64,000 bases of DNA from Deminuibacter soli (GCF_003412455.1 NZ_QTJU01000012.1:62001-126000); one strand, 5' to 3'; shown: positions 8,728-17,505, counted from the first letter of the stretch. Numbers and translations are program-made. Notes: a model not told the origin generated them from the letters alone.

Positions 8728-10251
8728 ATGCGTTATAAATTTTTGACAATAGCAGGTTTGGCTGCGCTGGGATTTGCTTCGTGCAAAAAGGACTTCCTGG
8801 TGCAATCCAATCCCAATTCTGTAACCATTCCGCAGTACTATTCAACAGAATCTGACATATTGCTGGCAGTAAACGGTATTTACACTTCATTGCGCAGCAG
8901 TAACAATATTGGTGAAGAAAGTGATTTGTTTACCGATCAGCGTTCTGATGATACCGGTACGAATGATAACCAGTCAAGTTCAGGCGAACCGTTCCAGTTC
9001 AACAACTATTCACTGTTGCCTACGAATTCAAACCTGAAGTCGCACTGGACATCGCTGTTTAATACCATTACACGTTGTAATGCGGTACTGACTTATATAG
9101 ACCAGGTACCGTTTGCCAATGCATCGAACAAAACGATTTATTCAGCAGAGGCTAAGTTTGTACGTGCCGTGATGTATTTTCACCTGGTGCGCAAATGGGG
9201 TGATGTGCCGTTGGTTACCAGGTTTCTGAAGGCCGATGAACTTACTGCCAATACATTCAGGGTAAAACGTCCGCAGGTGTACAAACAGATTGTAGCTGAC
9301 CTGAGAGATGCTGCGGGCAGCAATCTTCCTGCCACACAAACAGATGCATCGCGCGGAAGGGCTACCATTGCTGCAGCTGATGCGATACTGGGCCAGGTAT
9401 ACCTGACCATGTCAACCATTTTTGATTCTGCCAAGAACAATAGCCTCGATAGTGCGAAGTACTACCTGGAAGCATGTTATAAATTGCGTACGTTCGGCAA
9501 GCTGTCTGAGATTCCTTATGCTGATGTTTTCGACGTAACCAAGAAAAATAGCTGTCCTGAGCTGATCTGGCAGATTGTAAACATCCAGGGTGATCTCAAC
9601 TACCATTCTAATGTTGCAGCTGACAACCAGGCCAAAGGTGAATTTATCAATTCGCTTAAAAAGGCGGGCGGTGCAGGTAACAATGTTACGCACGACCTGG
9701 TGAATGAATTTGAAAGCAATGATCTGCGCAAAACATTCTCTATGAAGTTTGCCAATGATCCCAATATCCAGGACTGGTTTGTTACGAAATACCGTGACAG
9801 CAGCAGCGGTGCAACCGATAAAGGATATGGTGGCAACAACTGGCCGTTGATCAGGTATGCTGATGTAATACTGATGCTGGCCGAGGTAAATATGTACCAG
9901 GGCAACAACGATGCGGCTATTCAATACCTGAATTTAGTGCGTGAAAGGGCTAAGCTGCCATCCTATGAGGTATCACTGAATGATCCATTCTATGCATCTG
10001 TTTGCCCAACGCTTAAAAAGGCCATTCTGCATGAGCGCCGCGTAGAGCTGGCATTTGAACATCACCGTTTGTTTGATTTGCTGCGTTTCTTTACCATTGA
10101 TGAACTGGTTGATTATATGCATGCCAAAAAACAGAGTGATTTTGGTTTGGCCAACCTGAGCAACTTCACCAGGAAGGATGAATATTTCCCCATACCACTG
10201 ATTGAATACAATCTTGATCCGGTTAAGATGTACCAGAATCCTGGTTACTAA
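8728..10251 (+). CDS. SusD/RagB outer-membrane lipoprotein
   Basis: 507 aa with a lipoprotein signal and lipobox FASC (Cys19). It then shows the SusD-like N-terminal pattern and TPR-like helices (AEAKFVRAVMYFHLVRKWGDV, RADAILMLAEVN-type segment at about 375-390, VRERAKL). The C-terminal LHERRVELAFEHHRLFDLLRF is typical of RagB/SusD. It is the substrate-binding lid of the SusC at 5116 and closes the operon before a terminator. Confidence 0.96.
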   Translation: MRYKFLTIAGLAALGFASCKKDFLVQSNPNSVTIPQYYSTESDILLAVNGIYTSLRSSNNIGEESDLFTDQRSDDTGTNDNQSSSGEPFQFNNYSLLPTNSNLKSHWTSLFNTITRCNAVLTYIDQVPFANASNKTIYSAEAKFVRAVMYFHLVRKWGDVPLVTRFLKADELTANTFRVKRPQVYKQIVADLRDAAGSNLPATQTDASRGRATIAAADAILGQVYLTMSTIFDSAKNNSLDSAKYYLEACYKLRTFGKLSEIPYADVFDVTKKNSCPELIWQIVNIQGDLNYHSNVAADNQAKGEFINSLKKAGGAGNNVTHDLVNEFESNDLRKTFSMKFANDPNIQDWFVTKYRDSSSGATDKGYGGNNWPLIRYADVILMLAEVNMYQGNNDAAIQYLNLVRERAKLPSYEVSLNDPFYASVCPTLKKAILHERRVELAFEHHRLFDLLRFFTIDELVDYMHAKKQSDFGLANLSNFTRKDEYFPIPLIEYNLDPVKMYQNPGY

Positions 10252-10268
10252 CCGTTGAGCGATCAAAA

Positions 10269-10306
10269 CAAAAGCAGGAGCACCTATCGGACTTCTGCTT
10301 TTTTTG
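10269..10306 (+). terminator. Terminator of the fecR-susC-susD operon
   Basis: Stem AAAGCAGGAG/CTTCTGCTTT with one mismatch, then a run of seven T, 18 bp after the susD stop. Confidence 0.8.
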
Positions 10307-10413
10307 TGCCTATACATTTAGGATCATAGTAGATAAATATGCCCTGGTTCTTTGCCTAAACGGTTGATATATAGCTGCTAAGCCTGGAACTGGTAAATTC
10401 CGGGAAATTACAG

Positions 10414-10567
10414 TATCTTTGCCCCGTTAAAATATTCTCTCTCTTAGCAGACTTAGATAATTTCCCTCCCTGAAAGCACATCAAGGTCATAACGATGACG
10501 AGCATATATTCACCATTACATCCGTTAAATTAGTGTGTGATGGTATTGATTAAATAAACTTCAGATT
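10414..10567 (+). promoter_or_regulatory. Promoter and long leader of the rhlE-type gene
   Basis: TATCTTTG at 10414-10421 fits the Bacteroidota -7 element TAnnTTTG; no good -33 TTTG is visible. A transcript from here would have a leader of roughly 140 bases. The leader contains two tiny open frames: ATG 10495 to TAG 10533 (12 codons) and ATG 10540 to TAA 10557 (5 codons). The gene itself starts with TTG. The rest of the gap (10307-10413) shows nothing. Confidence 0.45.
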
Positions 10568-11926
10568 TTGACATTTCAAGAATTACAACTTTCCGACACC
10601 ATATTGCGTGCGTTAGAACAGGAAGGTTACACAAATCCCACACCCATTCAGCAGAAAGCCATTCCCGTGGTATTGCAGGGCAGGGATTTACTGGGTTGCG
10701 CACAAACCGGCACCGGCAAAACAGCCGCGTTCGCCTTACCCATATTGCAGTTGCTGTCGCAGCAACCACGCAACAAAAGCACTGCGCCCAGGGCATTGGT
10801 GTTAACACCAACCCGTGAGCTTGCTTTACAGATTGAAGAAAACTTTACCGCTTACGGCAAACATACCGGTTTGAAGGTTTGCGTCATATTCGGCGGTGTA
10901 TCGCAACAGGCGCAGGTTAATGCATTGCGCGGTGGTGTGGATGTATTGATTGCCACGCCGGGCCGCCTGCTCGATTTTATTGGCCAGGGGCTGCTGAGCC
11001 TTGCGCAACTGCAGTTTTTTGTATTGGATGAAGCCGACCGCATGCTGGACATGGGTTTTATTCATGATATTAAAAAGATCATCAAAATATTACCTGCGAA
11101 AAAGCAGACACTGTTTTTCTCTGCAACCATGCCTGTGCAAATAGCCGGCCTCGCCGATTCGCTGTTGCAAAACCCGGTGAAAGTAGAAGTAGCACCTGTT
11201 TCTTCCACTGCAGAAAAAATTGAGCAGTCTGTTTACATGGTTGCTAAAAACGACAAGCCTTCTTTGCTGGTGCATTTGCTGAAAGAATTGGCTATTACCC
11301 GCACATTGGTGTTTGCGCGTACCAAACATGGTTCAGACAAAATTGCCAGGCACCTGAACAAAGCGGGTGTTAAAGCAGAAGCCATTCACGGTAACAAATC
11401 ACAGAATGCCCGCCAGCGCGCGCTTACCAATTTTAAAAATGGTGAGTTGACTGTACTGGTAGCAACAGATATTGTTGCGCGTGGCATTGATGTAGACGAC
11501 CTGTCGCATGTGATTAACTTCGATTTGCCTGAGGTGCCTGAAACTTACGTGCATCGTATTGGCCGTACCGGCAGGGCACAGAAAACAGGTATCGCACTGT
11601 CATTCTGTGATGCAGAAGAACGCATTAACCTGCGTGACATTCACAAGGTAACAGCACAGCAGATTCCTGTGCAGCACGAACATCCGTTTGCGCAGAGCGA
11701 TGCCGAAGCTGCTACCATTGCACTCACCCTGCAGCCGGTGAAACAGCCACAACGTGGCGGAAGGCAACAGCAACGCCAGCACCAACGTCCTAAACAGCAC
11801 CAGCAGCAACGTGCCCATGGGCATGGCCAGCAGCAGGGAGCCAATGCAGGTCATGGTGAATCTGCAAAGCGCCGGCCACAGCAGCAACAGCAAAGGCAGC
11901 GCTCACAGCAAGTGAGCAACAACTAA
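10568..11926 (+). CDS. rhlE: DEAD-box RNA helicase, RhlE type
   Basis: 452 aa. It carries the Q motif ([13 protein letters not shown]), Walker [29 protein letters not shown], and the C-terminal helicase motifs [17 protein letters not shown] and HRIGRTGRA. The last 65 residues are a Gln/Arg/His-rich low-complexity tail, usual for RhlE-type proteins acting in rRNA or cold-related RNA remodelling. The start must be the TTG at 10568: an in-frame stop lies at 10547 and no ATG comes between, while the N-terminus [16 protein letters not shown] fits the family. Confidence 0.93.
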   Translation: MTFQELQLSDTILRALEQEGYTNPTPIQQKAIPVVLQGRDLLGCAQTGTGKTAAFALPILQLLSQQPRNKSTAPRALVLTPTRELALQIEENFTAYGKHTGLKVCVIFGGVSQQAQVNALRGGVDVLIATPGRLLDFIGQGLLSLAQLQFFVLDEADRMLDMGFIHDIKKIIKILPAKKQTLFFSATMPVQIAGLADSLLQNPVKVEVAPVSSTAEKIEQSVYMVAKNDKPSLLVHLLKELAITRTLVFARTKHGSDKIARHLNKAGVKAEAIHGNKSQNARQRALTNFKNGELTVLVATDIVARGIDVDDLSHVINFDLPEVPETYVHRIGRTGRAQKTGIALSFCDAEERINLRDIHKVTAQQIPVQHEHPFAQSDAEAATIALTLQPVKQPQRGGRQQQRQHQRPKQHQQQRAHGHGQQQGANAGHGESAKRRPQQQQQRQRSQQVSNN

Positions 11927-11933
11927 AAATAGA

Positions 11934-11972
11934 AACAGCCATCCACTACAAGCGGATGGCTGTTGTTTTTTA
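11934..11972 (+). terminator. Terminator of the rhlE-type gene
   Basis: An 11-bp perfect stem (AACAGCCATCC/GGATGGCTGTT) followed by GTTTTTTAT, 8 bp after the stop. It lies between converging genes. Confidence 0.85.
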
Positions 11973-11996
11973 TACGGGTTAATGCCCCTGGTATTG

Positions 11997-13181
11997 CTAT
12001 ACTTCGCGTGCTGCTGCTGAAATAGCTGCTAACCCATTGCGCAGTTCCTGCTCTGTGGGCCAATCATACCCCAGCCTGAAATACTGGTCGGGCATATCAA
12101 ACCAGTGCCCCGGCGCAAGGTAGGTTTTGTGTTGGTGAAGCAAGCGCTCATAAAAAGCGGCTGTTTTTTCATCAGGCAAATCTATCCGTGGAAAACATAC
12201 TACGCCGCCTTGCGGTGGTATCCAGCTGATCATTGGTTCCTGTTGTATCCATTCGCGCACAATGGCCAGTTTGTGCTGAATGCGCAGGTGGTTTTCCTGC
12301 ATCAATTCCGTTCGCTTTTTCAGTATTGAGCTGGCGATATTTTCATCAATTACACTGCCGCAAATGCCGATTTGCTCCTTGGCTGCAAGCAGCAGTTGCA
12401 ACAGGCTATTGTTCTGTGTAATAAGCCAGCCGGTTCGTATGCCGGGCACGCCATATGCTTTTGACATGGATGAAACACTGATGGCAAGCGGACTGAGCGA
12501 AGCGCCCAGCGGAAGCGGTGTATTAAAACTGAGGTCACGGTAAGTTTCATCAAACAATACATAACAGCCCGCTTTTTCTGCAATGGCGATGATCTCCTGC
12601 ATTTGTTGCTGGGTTATCATGGTTCCGGTGGGGTTGTGCGGAACGGTTACGCTGATGAGTTTGGTGGCAGGTGTAATGGCTGCTGCAATGCGTTGGGTAT
12701 CGAGCGCAAAACCGTCTTCAAAATGTAAGTCGATAAAGCTGATTTGCGCGCCGATGGTTTTGGGTGTTTCAATATTGGTGGCATAGTTGGGGCGTATTAC
12801 TACCAGGTGATCCTCTTTGGTAAGCAGGGCAGTGGCGATCATAAAAAGTGCGCCTGCAGCGCCGGCCGTAACCAGTACATGATCTGCAGTTAGTCCCTGC
12901 CCCTGTGCAGCAATTTGCTCACGCAATTCTGGTAGTCCCTTATGGTCACCATAAAAGAGTACCAATCCCGCTATATCGAGCGTTACGTTAAGCTGTTGCA
13001 GGGTTTTATCCTTGATGGAGCTTTCTGATAAATTATTGCTGATACGGTCGTAGCCAAATTCTTCAGGCGATTCGGCTTCAATGGGCATTCTTTTATAGTG
13101 CATGAAACAGGTGTTAAGGTAATAACCTAAGGTAATTGATTTTACCTGAACCTGCTGAGGGGGTAGTTCAATAGGTTTCAA
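11997..13181 (-). CDS. PLP-dependent aminotransferase, class I/II fold
   Basis: 394 aa. Visible are the fold type I landmarks: YGDHKGLPELREQIA, VTAGAAGALFMIA, a VPHNPTGTM substrate loop, FDETYRDL (PLP-binding Asp/Tyr), and the Schiff-base lysine in SSMSKAYGVPGIRTGW. The substrate is not clear; the general shape resembles aminotransferases of unassigned specificity rather than AspC. The longest frame starts with TTG at 13181; ATG at 13103 (MHYKRMPIEAES) is a good alternative and keeps all conserved parts. No functional partner adjoins. Confidence 0.88.
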   Translation of the reverse strand: MKPIELPPQQVQVKSITLGYYLNTCFMHYKRMPIEAESPEEFGYDRISNNLSESSIKDKTLQQLNVTLDIAGLVLFYGDHKGLPELREQIAAQGQGLTADHVLVTAGAAGALFMIATALLTKEDHLVVIRPNYATNIETPKTIGAQISFIDLHFEDGFALDTQRIAAAITPATKLISVTVPHNPTGTMITQQQMQEIIAIAEKAGCYVLFDETYRDLSFNTPLPLGASLSPLAISVSSMSKAYGVPGIRTGWLITQNNSLLQLLLAAKEQIGICGSVIDENIASSILKKRTELMQENHLRIQHKLAIVREWIQQEPMISWIPPQGGVVCFPRIDLPDEKTAAFYERLLHQHKTYLAPGHWFDMPDQYFRLGYDWPTEQELRNGLAAISAAAREV

Positions 13182-13265
13182 GGGTTTAAAAGTTCCATTT
13201 TTTGGGCTAAGGCATGGGAAGCGCCTGTTGGGAACAAACTGGGGCCGGGCAATTCAACTTGCGGA

Positions 13266-13300
13266 CTAAAAAAGTCCTCCTGTTAACCGGGAGGACTTTG
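13266..13300 (-). terminator. Terminator downstream of the yiaA-like gene
   Basis: A 10-bp stem (AAAGTCCTCC/GGAGGACTTT) whose minus-strand exit is a run of six T, a few bases after the gene's stop. Confidence 0.75.
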
Positions 13301-13306
13301 AATAAA

Positions 13307-13732
13307 TTAATGGTTAGAGACTTCGCCGGCAGGTTTCACACTGTTTTTGGCAGCCTGTGCATCGCGCGTGTTTTTCTGTACGGTGATGGCGCCAAAAATG
13401 GCGAGCAGAAAGGCAAAGGCATAAAATCCTTTTTCGCTGGGCAGAATAGTCGCGTTCCACAAACCAACGGTAAGCAATAGAATGGTTAACAGGATGGATA
13501 CCCAGCTGATGCCATAGTACAAATCTGTTACCGGTATGCCTTCGAGGCGGTCGCGTACGCATTTCTGAACAGATACTGCAGAGAACAACCCGTACATGAG
13601 CACGGTAAAATAATAGCCTTTTTCATTCAGTTGCATGGTGGCATTCCACAGGCCGATATTGAAACCTACGAAGCCGAGCAGCAGTGCTACCCACGAAGCG
13701 GCGACAAATGCGCCGGATGGTTTTTGGGTCAT
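13307..13732 (-). CDS. YiaA/YiaB-type inner-membrane protein
   Basis: 141 aa with two copies of a YiaAB unit in tandem. Each copy has two membrane helices and the shared pattern GLWNAT-x4-EKG(Y/F)Y followed by VQK-x3-D (about residues 27-60 and 87-122). Function unknown in the family. It has its own terminator and lies divergent from the rhomboid gene. Confidence 0.85.
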   Translation of the reverse strand: MTQKPSGAFVAASWVALLLGFVGFNIGLWNATMQLNEKGYYFTVLMYGLFSAVSVQKCVRDRLEGIPVTDLYYGISWVSILLTILLLTVGLWNATILPSEKGFYAFAFLLAIFGAITVQKNTRDAQAAKNSVKPAGEVSNH

Positions 13733-13964
13733 GGTTGTGTTATTGAAGCAGGAAAAATAAGTAACCCGCCTGATAGTAAGGGATTGTAAGTGTTAAAATG
13801 TACCGGCGGCAGAAAGCGGGCCGTGAATCATGCGTCAATATCAGGAAAAAATAACCTTTTTTAGTATATTCAATTGTAAACACAACTGTTTCTTTGTAAT
13901 AAAAACAATTGCCGCCCTGTATAACCTGCGGTGTGGATTAATTGAAAGAAAAGCCTTAAACTAT

Positions 13965-14807
13965 ATGTCGCAAGTTGCTATCATAAGCCTGGTTTTGATT
14001 GTTGCAAATGTGCTTGTTTCTTACCTCGGGTTTAACAATACCGGTTTTTATTATGCCTACCGTTTCCAGGTGGGTAAAGTGCTGCACGAGAAAGATTATA
14101 AAAGATTGGTCACTTCCGGCTTTCTGCACTCGGGCTGGCTGCATCTTATTCTGAATATGGTAACCCTGTTTTTCTTCGGGTACGATATGGCTGCCGTGCT
14201 CAGCGGCTGGCAAATGCTGGTAATTTATTTCGGGAGTTTGTTAGGGGGTAACCTGTTCTCCTTGTACCTGCACCGCAATCAACCGGGTTATTCTTCGGTG
14301 GGTGCATCCAGCGCGGTGATAGGATTGGTATTTGCCTGTATTGCGTTGCTGCCGGGCATGAAAATCGGGTTATTTCCGCTGCCCATCCGCCTGCCGGCCT
14401 GGCTGTATGGTGTGGCCTTTGTGCTGTTTTCTATTTATGGCATCCGCTCGGGAAAAAGAGGCGTTGGGCACGATGCACACCTTGGCGGCGCCCTGGTAGG
14501 AATGTTGATTGCCATTGCGCTTTATCCCGGTGTGCTGGCGGTAAATTATATGGCCATTTTATGTATACTGTTACCGATTGTATTTTTTATCTATGCCATG
14601 GTGGCTAACCCGTCGTTGCTGCTGGTGAATAAACTATTTTTCAAATCAAATGGCAACTACACCATTGACCAACGCTATAATGTGGAGCGCAAGGAGAAAC
14701 AGCAGGAGATAGACCAGATTCTCGATAAAATTCACAAACGCGGGATGGGAGCTTTGTCGAGAAAGGAAAAGCAAATGCTGGAGGAGTATTCGAAAAACGT
14801 GAAGTGA
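13965..14807 (+). CDS. Rhomboid-family intramembrane serine protease
   Basis: 280 aa from ATG 13965; the open frame runs upstream to 13830 but that part is not rhomboid-like. Multiple membrane helices carry the family marks HxxxN (HLILN, about 60-64), the catalytic serine in GASSA (Ser115) and the catalytic histidine in DAHLGG (His172). The C-terminal cytoplasmic part (about 245-280) is Lys/Glu/Gln-rich. Cleaves within or next to membrane segments; the substrate is unknown. Confidence 0.92.
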   Translation: MSQVAIISLVLIVANVLVSYLGFNNTGFYYAYRFQVGKVLHEKDYKRLVTSGFLHSGWLHLILNMVTLFFFGYDMAAVLSGWQMLVIYFGSLLGGNLFSLYLHRNQPGYSSVGASSAVIGLVFACIALLPGMKIGLFPLPIRLPAWLYGVAFVLFSIYGIRSGKRGVGHDAHLGGALVGMLIAIALYPGVLAVNYMAILCILLPIVFFIYAMVANPSLLLVNKLFFKSNGNYTIDQRYNVERKEKQQEIDQILDKIHKRGMGALSRKEKQMLEEYSKNVK

Positions 14808-14811
14808 GGAG

Positions 14812-14874
14812 GGTTTAAAGTTGGAGGTTTAAGGTTTAACGTTGGTTTTGGGGTTCAATAGTTTAATTGTTGCA
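14812..14874. repeat. Degenerate GTTTAA/GTTCAA intergenic repeat
   Basis: Directly after the rhomboid stop: irregular copies of GTTTAAAGTT, GGTTTAAGG and GTTCAATAG with a period near 8-10 bp. The same motif family fills gaps at 738-800, 32450-33640 and 51838-51965. Confidence 0.55.
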
Positions 14875-14936
14875 TTTTGATTTTTGGGGGCTAATGTGCT
14901 GATTGCCTATTTTTTATAAAATTTTTCAGCAAACTG

Positions 14937-14967
14937 TTTGCGGTAATCATATTAACTCCTATTTTTG
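14937..14967 (+). promoter_or_regulatory. Promoter of the tRNA gene
   Basis: TTTG (14937-14940), 19-bp spacer, TATTTTTG (14960-14967): an exact match to the Bacteroidota consensus TTTG-N19-TAnnTTTG, ending 9 bp before the mature tRNA. It is the best promoter match in the window. Confidence 0.8.
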
Positions 14968-14976
14968 CCGCCCATT

Positions 14977-15050
14977 GGCGAGATAGCTCAGATGGTTAGA
15001 GCGTCGGATTCATAACCCGGAGGTCTCGGGTTCAACTCCCGATCTCGCTA
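14977..15050 (+). tRNA. tRNA with CAU anticodon (Met, or Ile2)
   Basis: It folds as a cloverleaf: acceptor GGCGAGA/TCTCGCT, D arm GCTC/GAGC, anticodon loop TTCATAA with CAT at 15011-15013, variable loop AGGTC, and T arm CGGG-TTCAACT-CCCG. Discriminator A; CCA is not encoded. The anticodon stem has one A-C mismatch next to the loop. It lacks the features of an initiator tRNA, as the first pair is G-U. Elongator Met is the likely identity; Ile2 (lysidine-modified) cannot be excluded by eye. Confidence 0.93.
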
Positions 15051-15052
15051 CA

Positions 15053-15084
15053 AAAGCTCCGTATAATGCGGGGCTTTATTTTTA
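15053..15084 (+). terminator. Terminator of the tRNA gene
   Basis: Stem AAAGCTCCG/CGGGGCTTT (one G-U pair) followed by ATTTTTAT, starting 3 bp after the tRNA. Confidence 0.8.
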
Positions 15085-15204
15085 TGCATACGGCATACTG
15101 TACTCATTTACGGCTCCGGGGTACAACTTGCGGTTGAGCCAGTCAGGATTAGCCAATCATCAGGGCGCTAAAAGCTAACCCTAAGGTAACGGAGCGATTC
15201 TTCC

Positions 15205-16107
15205 TTAAGCGCTAATTTCAAGTTTGTATCCTTTGCCACGTATAACAACAATGTTGATATTGGGATCAGGCTCCAGTTTTTTTCTAAGTTTTGATATGAA
15301 CATATCCAGGCTGCGCCCCACAATAACACCTTCATCTTCCCATATTTCTTTTTGAAGTCGGCTTCTCTCTATAGTTTCATTAGGAGACAAAGCAAAAATA
15401 AGCAGCAGTCGCGTTTCAGTTCCAGTGAGGTCTATGGTTTTCCCATTTATTGTCAATTGCCGATTCTTCGCATCGAACAACACCGAGCCCAAAGTTAACA
15501 TGCCAGGATTTTGAGCCCCAGGCGCGGCGCTTCGCGGTTTGCCCGATCTAAAAAAAATGAAACCAACAAATGCTAAAAATGACAGGCTACCCAACACATA
15601 TATATTCTTTGCTGTATTTATTCCTGTCGGTTTAAATTTAATGTTTACCATGTAACATCCTTTGGGTTGAACTCTTCCCCTGCAAGCTACAATATCATCT
15701 TTTTTATTGTTAGCTATGGCGTATCCATAGGCTACACTGGAATTGCCACAGTTCAGAACGTTAACTACATAATCACTTGCCAGAGGGTCTTTAGCCAACA
15801 AACGCCGGGTAGTATTCACCAGCGAATCTGGTTGAAAAGTAAGCTCATTTTCAAACCTGATCTGGTATTCATTTTCTGCGATCTTTTTTACCGGAAGAAC
15901 CCTTGATTTGTTGTCGCCCGACTGAGTGAGTAGTTCATCTCCTATCTTCCGAAGTAAAACTTCCCTCCTGGCAGTATAAAAGTCGTCACCGCCAGTTATA
16001 CTGAAAGCCACGCAGATTAGAGAGATAAACAGGAATAGTATCAATCCCAACAGGTACCTGCGTTTCCCGGAAAGGAGATTTCGGCTTTCAGACATACTAT
16101 TTACCAT
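15205..16107 (-). CDS. Membrane-spanning winged-helix transcription regulator
   Basis: 300 aa. It has a membrane helix near the N-terminus (about 18-38, YLLGLILFLFISLICVAF), an extracytoplasmic segment of about 130 residues with several Cys, a second membrane helix (about 170-187, NIYVLGSLSFLAFVGFIFF) and a C-terminal OmpR/PhoB winged helix (about 205-300: LTLGSVLFDAKNRQLTI ... LTGTETRLLLIFALSPNETI ... GRSLDMFISKLRKKLE ... IRGKGYKL). This is a one-component regulator that would sense outside and bind DNA inside while membrane-bound. ATG 16095 is an alternative start that leaves the direct repeats at 16099-16138 fully upstream. It is divergent from the exported protein at 16198. Confidence 0.88.
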   Translation of the reverse strand: MVNSMSESRNLLSGKRRYLLGLILFLFISLICVAFSITGGDDFYTARREVLLRKIGDELLTQSGDNKSRVLPVKKIAENEYQIRFENELTFQPDSLVNTTRRLLAKDPLASDYVVNVLNCGNSSVAYGYAIANNKKDDIVACRGRVQPKGCYMVNIKFKPTGINTAKNIYVLGSLSFLAFVGFIFFRSGKPRSAAPGAQNPGMLTLGSVLFDAKNRQLTINGKTIDLTGTETRLLLIFALSPNETIERSRLQKEIWEDEGVIVGRSLDMFISKLRKKLEPDPNINIVVIRGKGYKLEISA

Positions 16108-16141
16108 TTATTTACAAAGGTTACATTTTTATTTACAATCC
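16099..16141. promoter_or_regulatory. Direct repeats of ATTTACAA at about helical spacing: likely operator
   Basis: ATTTACCA at 16099, ATTTACAA at 16110, a weak GGTTACAT at 16119 and ATTTACAA at 16131. The steps of 11 and 21 (11+10) bp match tandem half-sites as used by OmpR/PhoB winged-helix proteins, and such a protein is encoded right beside them. Binding is inferred from layout only. Confidence 0.5.
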
Positions 16142-16197
16142 AAATCCCCGCGTTGAAAGGGATCAGGATAATTTCGCTGCAACAACTTTAGAAGGAT

Positions 16198-16815
16198 ATG
16201 GAAAATAAAAAAAATGCTTTAAACGAATCTGATTTATCAGCAGATAGATCTATGTTAATTAAACCTACAAAAAATATGAAAAAAGTTATTTATGCGCTGA
16301 TCTTACCACTGGTTGTGGTATGCGGACTAGTATTTGCTAATCGCGAAATTAAAAATGAAACTTCCAAAAGGCCAACCACAAAACCCCTCTCTGCTGCTGA
16401 AAGGGAAGCCGAACTGAAAAAATGGGAGGCTACGCCTGAAGGTATAAAGTTCAAAGAATGGGAAGTGTCTCCCGCAGGTAGAAAAGTGCATGCCGGTATT
16501 GCTAACATATGGAAGCAGATAAGTGCTTTTACCAATATGGAGGCTGTTATAACCGCTCTTTCTCTTCCGCCAGGATCAAGATTGGGTTTCGGTGTGATGG
16601 CCAGGATTAATGATGTTGATTACATTGTAACGTTTGAGCCGGAAAAGTCTCAACTTGGACAATTGCTGAGCCTGAAAGTTAACGACAAGATATTTATACG
16701 AAGCCATAACGTATCGTACGCGCCCAAGTATTCATACCCAATAGTATCGTGCGAATATGCAGAACGGGATGGTAATGTAATTTTTAAACATGTTCCTCGC
16801 AAAGGCGGTTGCTGA
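16198..16815 (+). CDS. Small exported or membrane-anchored protein, divergent from the regulator
   Basis: 205 aa from ATG 16198 (AGAAGGAT before it). ATG 16276 would give a 179-aa protein opening directly with the hydrophobic stretch MKKVIYALILPLVVVCGLVF. After this helix comes a Lys/Glu-rich part with a doubled motif, KKWEATPEGIKFKEW then EVSPAGRKV, and a compact domain (about 115-205) ending in GGC with a C-terminal Cys. The family is not recognised. Its position suggests it is controlled by the membrane regulator at 15205, or is its sensing partner. Confidence 0.65.
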   Translation: MENKKNALNESDLSADRSMLIKPTKNMKKVIYALILPLVVVCGLVFANREIKNETSKRPTTKPLSAAEREAELKKWEATPEGIKFKEWEVSPAGRKVHAGIANIWKQISAFTNMEAVITALSLPPGSRLGFGVMARINDVDYIVTFEPEKSQLGQLLSLKVNDKIFIRSHNVSYAPKYSYPIVSCEYAERDGNVIFKHVPRKGGC

Positions 16816-16959
16816 GCAAACAAATATGAAATACGTATTGTGTTATAATGGACACCTTTACCGTTTAAGGAGAACAACACCGTTGCCGGATCGGAACAAA
16901 GATTTACCAGTTTAATATTAACCTTTTAAATAGTCGTTTTTATGCTATTTAATCAGTAT

Positions 16960-17415
16960 TCATAAAAAAGCATTGTTTGGGTTGTCTTCTATGTTCAGTA
17001 CAACCCAGCTGCCTTCCGCTATTTCCTCATCCAGTTCAAGGTTATCCCAGCCGCAGTAGCCGATGAATATTTTGATGTCTTTTTGGGTGAGGGTGTTGTT
17101 GTGGATGTGTTTTATGGCGGATTGGAAATCTCCTCCAAAGAAGATGCTGCTGGTGATTGGGGTGCCTCCGGTTATCAGGTCGGGGCGTTGGTGTATAAAA
17201 TATAGATGCTCCTGATCAACGGGGCCGCCGAGGTATAGGGGGAATGGGGTGATGTGTTTGAACGCTTCCAGCTCGTTTAATTTGCGGGGGAATTGCTGAT
17301 TGATGATAAAGCCCATTGCGCCTTTGTCATTGTATTCTGTGATGAATAGTACCGTGTTTTCAAAAACGGTATCATTCAGCAATGGGGTGCTTTTGATAAA
17401 TGAGCCTTGCTTCAT
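16960..17415 (-). CDS. YqgE/AlgH-family protein
   Basis: 151 aa, a little shorter than the usual 180-190. It shows FIKSTPLLNDTVFENTVLFI near the start, GAMGFIINQ, LYLGGPVDQEHLYFIH and the late FIGYCGWDNLELDEEIAEGSW. The family is widespread; its role (linked to regulation in Pseudomonas) is not settled. A -7 element (TACCTTTG, 17421-17428) ends only five bases before the ATG. Confidence 0.92.
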   Translation of the reverse strand: MKQGSFIKSTPLLNDTVFENTVLFITEYNDKGAMGFIINQQFPRKLNELEAFKHITPFPLYLGGPVDQEHLYFIHQRPDLITGGTPITSSIFFGGDFQSAIKHIHNNTLTQKDIKIFIGYCGWDNLELDEEIAEGSWVVLNIEDNPNNAFL

Positions 17416-17420
17416 GTAAT

Positions 17421-17428
17421 CAAAGGTA
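17421..17428 (-). promoter_or_regulatory. -7 promoter element close to the yqgE start
   Basis: On the minus strand TACCTTTG fits TAnnTTTG. A TTTA, 20 bp further upstream, could serve as the -33 element. Only ATTAC separates it from the ATG, so the transcript would start at or next to the start codon. Confidence 0.5.
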
Positions 17429-17505
17429 ATTTCAAGTTCTCATTTAAGTAAAGTGGGTTCAGCAATTTTCGAAAGCAAACCGCGTTATAGCTGGAAAAGA
17501 CTGCT

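Noticed and set aside
13830-13964. Longer start for the rhomboid gene (and similar upstream extensions at 936, 22867, 28208, 35263, 36606, 38092, 46830)
   Set aside because: The extra residues have no family character. The later ATG begins the signal peptide or conserved N-terminus in each case.
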